Origin: Sinorhizobium mexicanum
Lineage (GTDB): Bacteria > Pseudomonadota > Alphaproteobacteria > Rhizobiales > Rhizobiaceae
DNA: 64,000 nt
Direction of reading: 5' to 3'
NCBI RefSeq assembly: GCF_013488225.1
Contig: NZ_CP041241.1
Span: forward strand, 1,240,001-1,304,000
Position 1 is the first letter of the stretch; each line of letters starts with the position of its first letter. The position numbers and the translations under genes are program-made. Below, piece by piece: positions 6,897-16,592 of the stretch. The notes under the pieces were generated by a model, which was given only the letters and a program-made list of their open reading frames with translations, made no database searches and had not been told where the DNA came from.

Positions 6897-9262
6897 CAGC
6901 TCGTACTCCTTCGTTGCTGAAAAATTGGTAGCCACTCCTCGGGCCGGTCGCCGGCCTTAGCGCGGATCGCATCGGCGAGTTCCACATTCGCCGTCCGACC
7001 AGACAGGATGGCGAGCTCGTCATCGAAGCCATTCAAATCCAGTTCGGCGACGACGCTGTTGTGCCCCTGCTTGATGACGCAACGGCGGCTTTCAACGGAG
7101 AGCTCGCGGGCGATCAGTTCGAATTCGCGTTCCGTCAGCTTGAAGCCGTCGATGTAGTCGGCGCGATTTCCGCGCGAATTCGGCAGGAAGATTTGCGTTG
7201 GGCATTGCTCGATGATCGTGTGCGCGATCGGAGACGCGATGGCATCGCGCGGGCTCTGCGTTGCAAACAGCATGAGCCCGTTTTGTTTGCGGATTGTCTT
7301 GAGCTTATTGCGCGCAAGGTCGCGGAAGCCCTCATCCTGCAGCGCCTTCCAGAACTCGTCGATGACGATGATGATCCGGCGGCCGTCGATCAGCTGCTCG
7401 ACCCGATAGAACAAGTAGGCCATCAGGGGGGCACGAATTTCCTCATTGTCGAGGAAATCGGTCATGTCGTAGCCGATGAACTTGGCGCCAATGCCGATGT
7501 CGTCGGCGTCATTGTCAAAGACCCAGCCGAGCGGCCCTCCCCTTTCCCACCGCCGCAGCCTGGCGGCGACGCCTTCCGGATCGGTGTTGTTGAGGAACGT
7601 CCTGAGCGCACCGATCGTGCGGCGTTCCACCGGCAGGTCAGCCAGCCCGTCAATCGCCGAAGCGATATCCCGGACTTCGGTGACCGACGGTTCTCGCGTG
7701 GCCGAGCCGACAAGTTTGCCCAGCCATTGCGCCAGGAAGACCTTGTTCTTCGGCGTGAGGTCAAGCGCCTTCAGCGGTGCGCAGCCGGTCGGACTGCCGT
7801 TCTTGAGTGGCAGATAGGTGCCGCCGGCGGCGCGCACGTAAAGGTCCCCTCCTCTGTCCTTATCGAAGAACACCACGAACGGGTCATGCTTCTCGAGCTG
7901 CGAGAGCATGAAGTTGAGAAGCACCGTCTTGCCGGCGCCAGAGGGGCCGCACACGAAGGTGTTGCCGAGATCGCCGTAGTGAAAATTGAAATAGAACGGC
8001 GACCCCGACGCCGTCTTGAGGAGGGCGACCGCGGGCCCCCATTCATTGCCGTCTTCCTGTCCGATCGGATAGGAGTGGAAGGGTGACAGCGCGGCGAAGT
8101 TCCGCGACGTGATCGCGCCGGACCGGGCGCGATAGCGAAAATTGCCCGGCAACTGCGCCCACCAGGCGGCCTCAAGTCCAAGGTCCTCGCGCGCGACAAC
8201 GGCGCCGCCGTTGGTCAGGCTGGCGCGCGCCTTGGCGAGATTGTCCGTCAGTTCCTTTACCGAAGCAGCAAAGACGGAAAGCGTCAGGTGGTGCTCACCG
8301 AGTACAAACCGGTTAGACTCAAGATCGTCCATCGCCTCGTCGAGCTCGTCGATCTGCGAGGCCGCCTTGTCGCCGCTGCTGACCATCTGGTTTTGCTTAC
8401 GGCCCATGATCACGCGCGCATCGGCCTTCGAGACGAAAGAGAAGGATTGCGCCAGGATCAGCTCGAACGGGCTGGTGAGCACATCGTCGAGCATGCCGGT
8501 CCTGGTGCGGGCCGGATATTCCTTGAAGCTCAACATGCCGGCGTAGCGGCTTGTCGCCTCGTGCCGGATTTCGATCGTCTCGCGGCCGACGATGACGCGA
8601 TCCGAGTAGATCGCTGAGGCGATGCGCCCTTCTGTTAGCGGAACTGGCTCCCGCCGGCCGCCGACGATCTGGTGCAGCACTTCGCTCGGCTCCGAGAACA
8701 ACAGGCCGTCGTGCTCGCAGAGGGACAGCACGCGCGGTTCGAACCGCTTCAACCCGGCAGTGACATCGATGACCTTGTCTCGAAGCTGCTTGAGAGCCTC
8801 TTCATCCAGTTCGACACCCGTCCGACGCGCCCGTCGCAGCCGCGACAGCAGCTTCGCAGCCTGGTCGGCCGGATCGCGGGCCGGAGACCAGAGGAGCGTC
8901 AGGTAGAGGTCGTTGCGAAACAGGTCTTCCTCGACCATTCGCGCCCGATATTTCTCGTTGAGAGCCGCCGAGAACGGCGTCGCGAAATCGCCCTCGGGGT
9001 AAGCGTTGTCCCGGCGCCGGACGAGGTGTGTCCACAAGGCGAGCCGCTCATCGGCGATGTTCCGATAAAGCGTGTCGAGATCGCGATGGAGTGCATTCAG
9101 GTCCAGCGCGTCGGCGGTCTCGAACGAGACGCCCTCCAGAGCGATCATCACCATGAGTGCGCGGGAGTCGAGAGCGATCGTCGAGTGATCGACGTGCCGC
9201 ACATAGGGGATAAAGGTTTCCGGTCCAAGTTCCCGAGCCTTAAGCGTCGCAATGCTAGGCAA
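6896..9262 (-). CDS. virB4: VirB4 type IV secretion ATPase
   Basis: The largest ATPase of the transfer apparatus, on the cytoplasmic face, driving pilin extraction and translocation. It has 788 residues, normal for VirB4. The CagE/TrbE N-terminal domain fills residues ~180-390, Walker A CGPSGAGKTVLLNF is near residue 438, Walker B (IIIVIDEFWKAL) near 645, and LFATQSPRDA follows. The start is probably TTG at 9262, which gives LPSIATLKARELGPE with an AAAGGGA ribosome site about 8 bp upstream and a short overlap with the virB3 stop. No ATG fits the domain start. Confidence 0.93.
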   Translation of the reverse strand: MPSIATLKARELGPETFIPYVRHVDHSTIALDSRALMVMIALEGVSFETADALDLNALHRDLDTLYRNIADERLALWTHLVRRRDNAYPEGDFATPFSAALNEKYRARMVEEDLFRNDLYLTLLWSPARDPADQAAKLLSRLRRARRTGVELDEEALKQLRDKVIDVTAGLKRFEPRVLSLCEHDGLLFSEPSEVLHQIVGGRREPVPLTEGRIASAIYSDRVIVGRETIEIRHEATSRYAGMLSFKEYPARTRTGMLDDVLTSPFELILAQSFSFVSKADARVIMGRKQNQMVSSGDKAASQIDELDEAMDDLESNRFVLGEHHLTLSVFAASVKELTDNLAKARASLTNGGAVVAREDLGLEAAWWAQLPGNFRYRARSGAITSRNFAALSPFHSYPIGQEDGNEWGPAVALLKTASGSPFYFNFHYGDLGNTFVCGPSGAGKTVLLNFMLSQLEKHDPFVVFFDKDRGGDLYVRAAGGTYLPLKNGSPTGCAPLKALDLTPKNKVFLAQWLGKLVGSATREPSVTEVRDIASAIDGLADLPVERRTIGALRTFLNNTDPEGVAARLRRWERGGPLGWVFDNDADDIGIGAKFIGYDMTDFLDNEEIRAPLMAYLFYRVEQLIDGRRIIIVIDEFWKALQDEGFRDLARNKLKTIRKQNGLMLFATQSPRDAIASPIAHTIIEQCPTQIFLPNSRGNRADYIDGFKLTEREFELIARELSVESRRCVIKQGHNSVVAELDLNGFDDELAILSGRTANVELADAIRAKAGDRPEEWLPIFQQRRSTS

Positions 9263-9596
9263 TGGCGAGATCCCTTTCGTCGTAATGGCGGGCCAGCCTG
9301 AGCGGTGACAGGGTCGCACCGCCCCAATAGCTGCTGTTTCGGGATCGTCCTCGCGTCTCCACCCAGGCAAGCAGGACGCGGAACATGTTGTGGTCCTGCC
9401 TGACGAGCGCTCGGAAGACGAAATGAAAGACAACGCCGACGAGAGCGTAGGCGATCGATCCCGCTGTGATGTAGAGAATGGTCGTGAGCATGATGTTCAT
9501 GCCCATGGCCTCCACGGTCACGCCGGCGATCATCGTGGGCCGCGTGCAGGCAAGGAAAAGGGTATCTTCTTCGAGAGAGGGCAAGACGGTTATCAT
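9255..9596 (-). CDS. virB3: VirB3 inner-membrane protein
   Basis: Small inner-membrane subunit that works with VirB4. It has 113 residues; the opening LEEDTLFLACTRPTMIAGV is the VirB3 signature, followed by hydrophobic helices at about residues 28-60 and a basic C-terminus. It overlaps the start of virB4 by 8 bases and follows virB2 by 4 bp. Confidence 0.9.
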   Translation of the reverse strand: MITVLPSLEEDTLFLACTRPTMIAGVTVEAMGMNIMLTTILYITAGSIAYALVGVVFHFVFRALVRQDHNMFRVLLAWVETRGRSRNSSYWGGATLSPLRLARHYDERDLAIA

Positions 9597-9600
9597 CGAC

Positions 9601-9900
9601 CTACCCCCCTACGATGGTATCCACCAATTCGGTCGCGCCGAAGATGCCACCGATGCCGATGATCCAGAACCCTGCCCTTCTGAGGTCCATGTAACCGAAC
9701 ATCCAGGCGATGCAGATCACGATCACCGCAATGACCGCCAGAAGCTTGGCGATGTTGCCGGTCAGCATATCGACGATGTTCTGCAGCACGGTCTCGATGC
9801 CGGCGGCCTGTGCAAAGGCCGGTTCGACCATGCAAGCCACCATGGCGGCCGCCATGAGCGTCGATGCGGCGACCGGACGGATTCGGGAATTGGCAATCAT
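9601..9900 (-). CDS. virB2: VirB2 major pilin
   Basis: Precursor of the conjugative pilus subunit. It has 99 residues with a long signal peptide ending at EPAFAQA, then two hydrophobic helices (IAKLLAVIAVIVICIAWMFG and FWIIGIGGIFGATELVDTIV) joined by a short loop with DLRR, the standard VirB2/TrbC layout. Its ATG overlaps the virB1 stop (ATGA). Confidence 0.9.
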   Translation of the reverse strand: MIANSRIRPVAASTLMAAAMVACMVEPAFAQAAGIETVLQNIVDMLTGNIAKLLAVIAVIVICIAWMFGYMDLRRAGFWIIGIGGIFGATELVDTIVGG

Positions 9901-10568
9901 TCACTCTGCTCCACCTGGTTGTCTTGAAAAACGAGGACGGAAGAGGTCCGTCCCGATGTGAAGACGTCCCACCTTTGAACGCCTGGGGCCTGTTCTATGG
10001 CGGAACCGTCAGCGCTGGCGGCAGATGCCGTTGCCGCAGAAGGCGTGGCATCGTTCTCTGGCTCCGGAGTCCCTTTGCCTATCGTCAGAGAAGCCAGCTT
10101 TTCGAAAAGGCGTTTCGCCTCGCGCTGGACCTGTTCGTCATATCTGATCATCTCACCTACCGAGGGATCGCCTCGCCCGTAAAAGGATTGCAGCATGACG
10201 CGCTCTGCTCGTGTGGGCGTCTCACCAGCCTGGACGGCCAAACGGTAATAACCGTCGAGCAAGGAAGCGGTCGCCTTGAGATTGAGGCACGGATCGAAAG
10301 CGTCAGAGACGGTGAGATTGAGCCTGTTCAGTTCCTCCACGCCGATGCCACCGAGACCCAGCTGAATATCCTGGCGTTGGGTCCTGAGCGCGGTTGCGAC
10401 CTCGATCGCGTCCGCCTTGGTCCTGGGCTGCTCGGCGAGCGGCGGACCGCTGTTGATGCGAATGCCATAAGGCTGAAAATTGCTCTCCAGGCTGATGACG
10501 GCGGCGATCGTTTCGGGTGCAACGTTTGGCGCGCATGTTTGCGCGAGATCGATGAAGGCAACGGGCAT
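9897..10568 (-). CDS. virB1: VirB1 lytic transglycosylase
   Basis: Periplasmic muramidase that opens the peptidoglycan for assembly of the secretion channel. It has 223 residues. The N-terminal SLT domain begins directly (FIDLAQTCAPNVAPETIAAVISLESNFQPYGI in short order) with catalytic Glu in SLESNF, then GLGGIGVEELNR and LQSFYGRGDPS. No classical signal peptide is seen, as in several VirB1 proteins. The C-terminal 60 residues are Ala/Ser/Pro-rich. ATG 10568 (MPVAFIDLA) is chosen; a GTG one codon earlier is equally possible. It is almost contiguous with the upstream gene. Confidence 0.88.
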   Translation of the reverse strand: MPVAFIDLAQTCAPNVAPETIAAVISLESNFQPYGIRINSGPPLAEQPRTKADAIEVATALRTQRQDIQLGLGGIGVEELNRLNLTVSDAFDPCLNLKATASLLDGYYRLAVQAGETPTRAERVMLQSFYGRGDPSVGEMIRYDEQVQREAKRLFEKLASLTIGKGTPEPENDATPSAATASAASADGSAIEQAPGVQRWDVFTSGRTSSVLVFQDNQVEQSE

Positions 10569-10571
10569 CAC

Positions 10572-11087
10572 TCAGTACCACACCCTTTGGCTTCCGATAC
10601 CGTCGATCGTCACGTCGACGTAGTGCGGCTGAGAGCGCACATGTGGCCGTGTGGTCACGTAGCGGCGGCATTGCCGGCGGCCATCGTTCCAGTTCCAGCC
10701 GGAAGAGCGAACTGCGCTTCCGCTGTCGGAATAGCATTGATCGTTTGCGACAGTTTGCGGGCTCGTCGAGACGCAGCTTGCTTCCCGCCGGCGGTCACCG
10801 TATCGCGTCGTCAGCCTGTAGTCCTTGTCGCAATAGTAAGGCTCGTATCCCCGCCGCGACGCCTTGAACCCGACGCCGCTGCAGGTCGGGAATGAATGCC
10901 CCTTGGCAAGTTCGCGCCACAGTTTCCGGATTGGCGGCCGGCATTCGGCATACTGCGACGGTCCACCGGGGTTTGAAAGGCATAGGATAACCTCGCATCC
11001 CCAGTCGCCGCCCCGCGCATTACTCACTGAAATGAGATATGATGAACTTACAACTGCCGAGACTATCCCGATCAAAAGGCTTCTCAT
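10572..11087 (-). CDS. Exported cysteine-rich protein at the head of the virB operon
   Basis: I recognise this only as a protein found beside rhizobial virB operons; its role is unknown. It has 171 residues with a signal peptide (MRSLLIGIVSAVVSSSYLIS, cleavage near NARG). The mature part opens with WGCEVILCLSNPGGPSQYAE, followed by CRPPIRKLWRELAKG and about eight further cysteines, which suggests disulfide bonds in the periplasm. ATG 11087 has GGAG about 9 bp upstream. It is the first gene after the divergent promoter region with rctA and is nearly contiguous with virB1, so it should be co-expressed with the transfer genes. Confidence 0.75.
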   Translation of the reverse strand: MRSLLIGIVSAVVSSSYLISVSNARGGDWGCEVILCLSNPGGPSQYAECRPPIRKLWRELAKGHSFPTCSGVGFKASRRGYEPYYCDKDYRLTTRYGDRRREASCVSTSPQTVANDQCYSDSGSAVRSSGWNWNDGRRQCRRYVTTRPHVRSQPHYVDVTIDGIGSQRVWY

Positions 11088-11183
11088 GGAGATGACCCTC
11101 CGCCAACACAACGCAGTTCAACACCTGTTCGCGATCGAGCGTCACGAGCCCGACATACAAACTTATATAACGTAGTTAAACGA
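11088..11183. promoter_or_regulatory. Divergent intergenic region between the virB operon and the rctA-like gene
   Basis: This 96-bp space must hold the promoters for the virB operon (leftward) and the winged-helix regulator (rightward). A perfect 8-bp palindrome TTATATAA lies at 11163-11170 in an AT-rich stretch just before the regulator's ATG, which itself lacks a clear ribosome site. Operator function is inferred from the arrangement: RctA-type repressors are known to act on virB promoters. Confidence 0.45.
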
Positions 11184-11570
11184 ATGACAAGAGCACTCAA
11201 TCAGCAGTGGCACAGCCTAGCCTTCTCGGCTTTCATCTTTCACGAGATCATTGACAATCCGCAGGAAGACGAGACGCCACAGTCGCGGCTGAAGCAGATC
11301 GGCATGATGAGCGTGCTATACATCATGCATCAAGGGCATCAGCGGCTAACCCTTTCAAATATCATTGAAAATACAGGCCTGACGCGCACAGGTGTGACGG
11401 AAACGATTGACCCGCTGGTCAAGCGCGGGCTACTAACCGAGACGTTCGTGAAGAACTCGATGGGCCGCGGCAAGGCTCGGCAGTTCGAGATCGCACCGGA
11501 GATATTGGAGAAGATTCGCGACTTCGAGAGTGGCAAAAATCCCGCCGTGGACCGGCGTCAGTCAACATAG
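11184..11570 (+). CDS. rctA: Winged-helix transcriptional regulator, RctA-like repressor of conjugation
   Basis: A 128-residue DNA-binding protein. A MarR-type winged helix is seen at residues ~50-115: LTLSNIIENTGLTRTGVTET (recognition helix) followed by IDPLVKRGLLTETF and a basic wing (KNSMGRGKARQFEI). In rhizobial plasmids such as S. meliloti pSymA and R. etli p42d, RctA is a winged-helix repressor encoded divergently from virB and silences virB and tra genes; the position and fold here match that. Direct identity with RctA was not tested. A general MarR-family regulator is the alternative. Confidence 0.72.
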   Translation: MTRALNQQWHSLAFSAFIFHEIIDNPQEDETPQSRLKQIGMMSVLYIMHQGHQRLTLSNIIENTGLTRTGVTETIDPLVKRGLLTETFVKNSMGRGKARQFEIAPEILEKIRDFESGKNPAVDRRQST

Positions 11571-12044
11571 AGTGCAGCAAACAGTTCACTTTGATTGTGC
11601 GCGGCCGGTCGGTCTAGCGGGAAGCGCAAGCGGTTCGACCGACATTACTGTTTCACCGTCCTGCTTGGCGCCGTTCCCGCAACCCAAAAGATTGAAAACG
11701 GCTCTCACGCGGACCTTCTTTGAGGTCTGGGTCCGCTGAAGTTCGCGCGTCACTCATTGGGCTCGAAATGTGATGCAGCTCCTTTTGAGGAGCATGATCA
11801 TGGTTCGGAAACTTCAGCCTCGTTGCTCGTCGCCACTACGCTTCATCCGGTGGTATGGTCTCGGGGACGATGCGAATATCCCGTCGGGGCAGCAAATCGG
11901 GCTTCTCCTTTCGAGGGAAATAAAATAGGCTACAGCTTACCTGACATGAACGGCCCCGTGCTTCCGGACGATGCGATTTCGATTTTCGCTGCGAGAACGT
12001 CCGGCCACATCTTCCAGGCGCCGGATTCTCGAAGGAGAGTCGTC
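11571..12044. other. Non-coding stretch, nothing recognised
   Basis: No convincing gene. An imperfect inverted repeat (GCGGACC ... GGTCCGC, about 11709-11736) is present without a T-rich tail. The segment may hold the promoter of the small gene at 12045. Confidence 0.4.
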
Positions 12045-12290
12045 ATGTCAAAGCTATCGAAGAAGACAGTTCGCCCGGGAAATGTGGCGGATGCGGATAA
12101 TCATGCCGTAAGGGTCGCTGTGCAGCGCGCGATGGAGTATTACGACTGTGACCCCGCAACTGCCGCCGCAAAGCGTGGGGTTGAGGCTTGGGTCCTCAGA
12201 CGTGAAGGCGAATTCACGTTCTGGCTGCATATTTTCCTGTCTCTGAAATCCAATCCGAATTGCTTCGGTGAAATCTGCCAGCCAGGTTGA
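12045..12290 (+). CDS. Small hypothetical protein
   Basis: An 81-residue soluble protein with no family I recognise. ATG 12045 is supported by a strong ribosome site AAGGAGAG 5 bp upstream; the frame stays open further upstream but without a good start. The sequence is mixed charged and helical in the middle (AVRVAVQRAMEYYDCDPATA) with a Trp-rich C-terminal half. It lies alone between the conjugation region and the AsmA gene. Confidence 0.5.
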   Translation: MSKLSKKTVRPGNVADADNHAVRVAVQRAMEYYDCDPATAAAKRGVEAWVLRREGEFTFWLHIFLSLKSNPNCFGEICQPG

Positions 12291-13034
12291 CGACGGGCTC
12301 CAGCCGTACTCTCGCAAGTGTCAGTTTACGCAGCTTTCGCGCGTGCCTCTGTAGGGCACGAGGCAGTACTGCAGCGACGGCGCAGCTTTGGCATGACCTG
12401 CCACGGGTAATTTCCTGGTGGGCCACCCCGTAATTGCTACCCAAAATAGCAGTTAACTATACATACGTCGTGACCTGGATCGGCTCCTGCCCCGCGCCTT
12501 GGTGTCAGAGCTGAATGATTACGAGAGCGACGCGAATAGGCTGACGACTTTCACCCCGCCGCAAGGTGGATGAGCTTCAGCCGCTTTTACGGTCCACCGG
12601 ACGGTTCTCCTGGGCGATGCATCCATCAACAGCGCTTGTGACCGCGTGGCAAAGATCGACGACATCCCGAACGTGAGGGCTTCCTGCCCTCGCCGGCCGC
12701 CGCCAGAGCTGTGCAAGTCCTTATCTACCGTCTCCCCAACCGACGGCATTGGCATGGACTTTCCCGCGATGCGCGAAGTCCGACAGCAGCACCACGAGTC
12801 AGGAATTTTCTCGCATCTGAAATGCGGGAAAATCGCGACGGCCTGCCGTCATAGCCAGCGCACGAGGCGCCGGCCTCTCTTCGAACAACGCCCCAGAGTT
12901 GGCCGGAGGGCGAAGGGGTATTTTGCCAGGGCGACAGCCTGCCCCGGAGTAGCCCGAGCTCTACGGAACATTTGCAAATGGGCACCTTCTGGAAAACCAT
13001 AGCGAATCAGCCGCTTTTGAAAGACGGAGGGCAC
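12291..13034. other. Non-coding stretch, nothing recognised
   Basis: Several frames are open for 60-120 codons but none has a recognisable domain or convincing start. The 3' end carries GGAGG at 13026-13030, which is the ribosome site of the AsmA-family gene. Confidence 0.4.
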
Positions 13035-16000
13035 ATGAGGCGCTACTTTCTAGGTCTTCTGGCGCTCGGTGCGCTCGCTGTCGCTTCCATCGTCGTCTTG
13101 CCAAGCCTCGTTTCAAGCGAATGGATTCGCGGCAAACTCGGCAGGCAACTATCTGCTGCGACAGGCAGTTCGATTTCGCTCAATGGTCCTGTCAGGCTTT
13201 CTGCCTTCCCCCATCTCGCAGTTTTAGCGGAAGATGTCGCACTCTCCGCGGAAACGCAGGGCATCACAGCCGAATTCGGGGAGGTTGCGGGTTCTGTGAC
13301 GCTGTCATCCCTCTGGTCGGATCGCCTGCACATAAAAGAGATCAAGGTGGATCGACCGGTGATCGTGCTCAGTGAAGGCACAGGTCGCGCATCGACGAAA
13401 GAGGCTGGCGGCAACGATCAGGCCGAACAAGGCGACCCACTTGCGGCCGTTGCAACTTTCCTTGAACGTAGCGCGATCGATTCAATCTCGATCGCCGGCG
13501 GCACGTTTATTCGGAAAGACGCGGCGGGCTCCGAGCAGACCGTGACCGATGTCGACCTTTCGCTTACGGCGCCGAGCATCGATGATGAACTGTCTCTTTC
13601 GGCGAGCGCCCGAATGGCGGAGCGACGCTACGAGACTACCCTCACGATCTCCTCTTTGCAGTCACTGCTTCAACGCCGGCCAACCGACATGACCGTCTCC
13701 TTGCAAGCAGATCCTGCATCCGGTTTGTCGGAATTCGAGGCAGTCGGGCAAGTGGCCCTCAATGCCAATGGCAGCTATCAGATCCGCGGGGGCAAATTGC
13801 GCGTCGGCGAACAGGCGTTTGGCCTGGACACACTCTTCATACCCGGCAAGCGTCCCCGGATTCTCGCCGACCTCGATGCCGACCGGTTGGATTTGGGCCC
13901 ATTTGCCGAGGCCACTTCAGGTTCCTCGCAATCAGAGGCAGGATCGGCAGACCCCGCCTCCCCCGCAAGCCTGCGATTTCTGGCTGATTTCGACAGCGAC
14001 ATGAGCGTTCACGTGGGCACCCTGACCTTGGGCGACATGTCGGCTTCCGACGTGTCGCTGGTGGCGGAGCTCAAAGACGGAGAGCTTTCCGCGCGCCTCG
14101 AGCACTTGCGTATTGATGCGGGCAGCATTGCCGCCAATGTCAGCACCGATGTACGCGATGACGAGCCGACCTTCCAGGGTCATATATCGAGCGACGGACT
14201 CGACATCGACAAACTTGCAACGTTGATGGGGCAATCGGTCCCACTTTCCGGTGCCTTGACGATAGATACCGCCTTTGCCTTTCGCGGCCTCAGCGGGGAT
14301 ACCTTAAGAGAAACACTCAATCTGACCGGCAATATCGGCATGCGCGACGCGACGTTTGTCGCGCCGAATGTAGCTGATGAAAGCATGCGTGAGGTGAAGG
14401 CAAAGAAGCTTGCCATCAGGATCGACGATCTCACAAAACCGGTGCACCTTTCGGGCAGCCTGGCATGGCGGGACAAGCCCATCGCCGTCGACCTGCAAAT
14501 GCCCGTCCGGGATCTGCTTCTAAACAAAAATCCTGGCACAACTGACATCCCCCTCAAGCTTCAGATGCGCATGTCGGACGCATCCCTGGCCATCGATGGC
14601 AAGGCTGTGCTTCCGAGTCAGTATGTTGGAAAGCTCGATTTTTCGACAGCTGATCTTGATGCGTTTCTTACCTGGCTCGGACGGAGCGGGGCAGAGAGCG
14701 TCGGCCTGCTGGCGTTCAAAGGTGACGTCAGTGGAAGTCCAACAGGCGTTTCCTTCGAGCGCGCCATCCTGTCGATCAACGGCGTGCAAGGGAGCGGGAA
14801 CGGGTCTGTTGAGTTCACTGCGCCAACAAAAATATCCAGCGCACTCAGCTTCGACGAACTGGATTTTGCGCGCCTCGCCGGCGCGCACTCACCTGCTCCT
14901 GAAGCGAAAGCGAAAAAAGCGAAAGGAGACAAAACAAGCCCCGACGCTCCGCTGGATCTTTCTGCGCTGCAATCGATCGACGCAACGATCAAGTTGAACG
15001 CGAAAAAACTCGGATACGGTCGCGTCTTCGCCGGACCGGTGGCAACGAGCCTCATCGTCTCCGATGGTGTCGCAAGTCTTGCCCTTCCGAAGAGCCCGTT
15101 TTACGGCGGCCAGGTTGCTGCAAGCCTGAAGGCCGATGGCTCCCAGTCGGAACCTGCGATTGCCTTGCAGGCGTCCATTTCGGGAGCCTCGGCCGCGCCG
15201 CTTCTGACCGACATGGCAGGCTTCAGGCATCTTGAGGGCGCGTTGCAGGCGAAGTTCGACATTGCGGGCGCGGGCGGGACGACCAAGGCAATGGCAAACT
15301 CACTTCGCGGGACCGCAAATGTCCGCTTCTCGGATGGCGCCATTCGCGGCCTCGATATTGCCGACGTCTATAACAATCTCGTCGGCCTGATGTCATCGGG
15401 TTTCAAACAGGACCAGAACAACGCAACCGCGTTCACCGAACTTGGCGCTTCCTTTGCCATTGAGCGTGGCGTTGCACAAACCGAAGATATCAAGCTTGTC
15501 GGCCCGTTGGTCCGCATGACCGGGAAAGGCGCCGCCAACCTTGCAGAGAGCTCCCTGAATTTTCGTCTCGACCCTCGGGTCGTCGCTTCGCTGGAAGGAC
15601 AGGGAGCCGAGATATCGACCGATGGCATCGGGGTCCCGGTCGTCGTCGAGGGGAGCTTTGCCAACCCGCGGATCTATCCAGATCTCTCGGGATTGTTGAA
15701 GGATCCTGGCGCCGCTTTGGCTGCACTGAAGAAAATAGGACTGCCAACCGACAAGCTGCGGATTGACGGTCTCCTCACCAAAGGAAAAAAGAGCGGCCCG
15801 GTTGAGAACCTCATCCGTGGCAACGTGGAAAAGATGCTGAAAGGAGAAGATAACCAGCTTTCCATCGAAGAGATTATCACCGGCAATGCCGCAAACCGCG
15901 ACCAGGCACTTCCGACACAAGAGGCCGGCCCGGAACCTGCCCAGCCCGAAGCGACAAATGAGCAACCGCCGCAAGGTGCAGAACAGCCCGACCAGGAATC

Positions 16001-16043
16001 CGGCGGCTCGCTGGAAAGCCTGTTCAATCAGATATTTAGATAA
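13035..16043 (+). CDS. AsmA-family envelope protein
   Basis: A 1002-residue protein of the AsmA/TamB-like group, which are inner-membrane-anchored periplasmic proteins linked to outer-membrane assembly and lipid transport. It has one N-terminal membrane helix (YFLGLLALGALAVASIVVL), then the AsmA N-terminal block (GRQLSAATGSSISLNGPVRL, FPHLAVLAEDVALS). The C-terminal AsmA_2 block has the typical LRGTANVRFSDGAIRGLDIA and FELGASF-like FTELGASFAIERG pattern. The last ~80 residues are low-complexity Pro/Glu/Gln. ATG 13035 has GGAGG 4 bp upstream. It appears monocistronic. Substrate unknown. Confidence 0.88.
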   Translation: MRRYFLGLLALGALAVASIVVLPSLVSSEWIRGKLGRQLSAATGSSISLNGPVRLSAFPHLAVLAEDVALSAETQGITAEFGEVAGSVTLSSLWSDRLHIKEIKVDRPVIVLSEGTGRASTKEAGGNDQAEQGDPLAAVATFLERSAIDSISIAGGTFIRKDAAGSEQTVTDVDLSLTAPSIDDELSLSASARMAERRYETTLTISSLQSLLQRRPTDMTVSLQADPASGLSEFEAVGQVALNANGSYQIRGGKLRVGEQAFGLDTLFIPGKRPRILADLDADRLDLGPFAEATSGSSQSEAGSADPASPASLRFLADFDSDMSVHVGTLTLGDMSASDVSLVAELKDGELSARLEHLRIDAGSIAANVSTDVRDDEPTFQGHISSDGLDIDKLATLMGQSVPLSGALTIDTAFAFRGLSGDTLRETLNLTGNIGMRDATFVAPNVADESMREVKAKKLAIRIDDLTKPVHLSGSLAWRDKPIAVDLQMPVRDLLLNKNPGTTDIPLKLQMRMSDASLAIDGKAVLPSQYVGKLDFSTADLDAFLTWLGRSGAESVGLLAFKGDVSGSPTGVSFERAILSINGVQGSGNGSVEFTAPTKISSALSFDELDFARLAGAHSPAPEAKAKKAKGDKTSPDAPLDLSALQSIDATIKLNAKKLGYGRVFAGPVATSLIVSDGVASLALPKSPFYGGQVAASLKADGSQSEPAIALQASISGASAAPLLTDMAGFRHLEGALQAKFDIAGAGGTTKAMANSLRGTANVRFSDGAIRGLDIADVYNNLVGLMSSGFKQDQNNATAFTELGASFAIERGVAQTEDIKLVGPLVRMTGKGAANLAESSLNFRLDPRVVASLEGQGAEISTDGIGVPVVVEGSFANPRIYPDLSGLLKDPGAALAALKKIGLPTDKLRIDGLLTKGKKSGPVENLIRGNVEKMLKGEDNQLSIEEIITGNAANRDQALPTQEAGPEPAQPEATNEQPPQGAEQPDQESGGSLESLFNQIFR

Positions 16044-16349
16044 AGGATCTCGCCTCGAGAGGCAGAAGCCTTACGCTACGTCGAGATGCAGCTTTCTCGA
16101 CAAATCTGCGTGCGGCCCAGCGACTCCGTTGCGATACCGCGACGTGGTAGGCTTCTCCGCAATAAGCGCCGCGTTTTTTGAGCCCGCAGGTCTGCGGCAT
16201 GAATCCCTAGAGGATTTCATGCCGCCAAACTAACAAAGAGCGTACCAGGCGGATGCGCCTGAGCGCCGTAGCCAGTTCGCGCGCAGCTTGACCGGTCAAC
16301 AGGGCAGCCGCAGGAGGTTTCGCATAGCGCCGCCCGAAGGGCGGAAACC

Positions 16350-16420
16350 GGGACCGACTGCGCCCGGCAAGCTGCTCCGCTCGGGAAGCCCCAGCCCTCC
16401 CCAAGAGGGGTGCGCAACTT
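16350..16420. repeat. Short interspersed repeat, copy 1
   Basis: The core GGCAAGCTGCTCCGCTCGG occurs here and again near 19235 and 21085. Copies 1 and 2 also share the following segment with CCAAGAGGGGTGCGCAACTT. The repeat lies in a 549-bp gap (16044-16592) in which I see no gene. Its origin, perhaps the end of a degenerate mobile element, is unknown. Confidence 0.6.
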
Positions 16421-16592
16421 ATCCGTTTTCCGTCAGATGAGGATTTAGAACCGGCAGAGAAAGCGGCCAATGAAGAGGAATGGTCTAGGCCTCCACGCAA
16501 TCCATCTATATGATATTATTTTGGTGATCGCAAAAATAAGAACGGCCAATAGAGCGGCCAAAATACAGGCAATATGACCCTCCGAAGGCCGA

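Noticed and set aside
7061..8086. 341-codon plus-strand open frame inside virB4
   Set aside because: Antisense to the conserved VirB4 ATPase domain; not protein-like.
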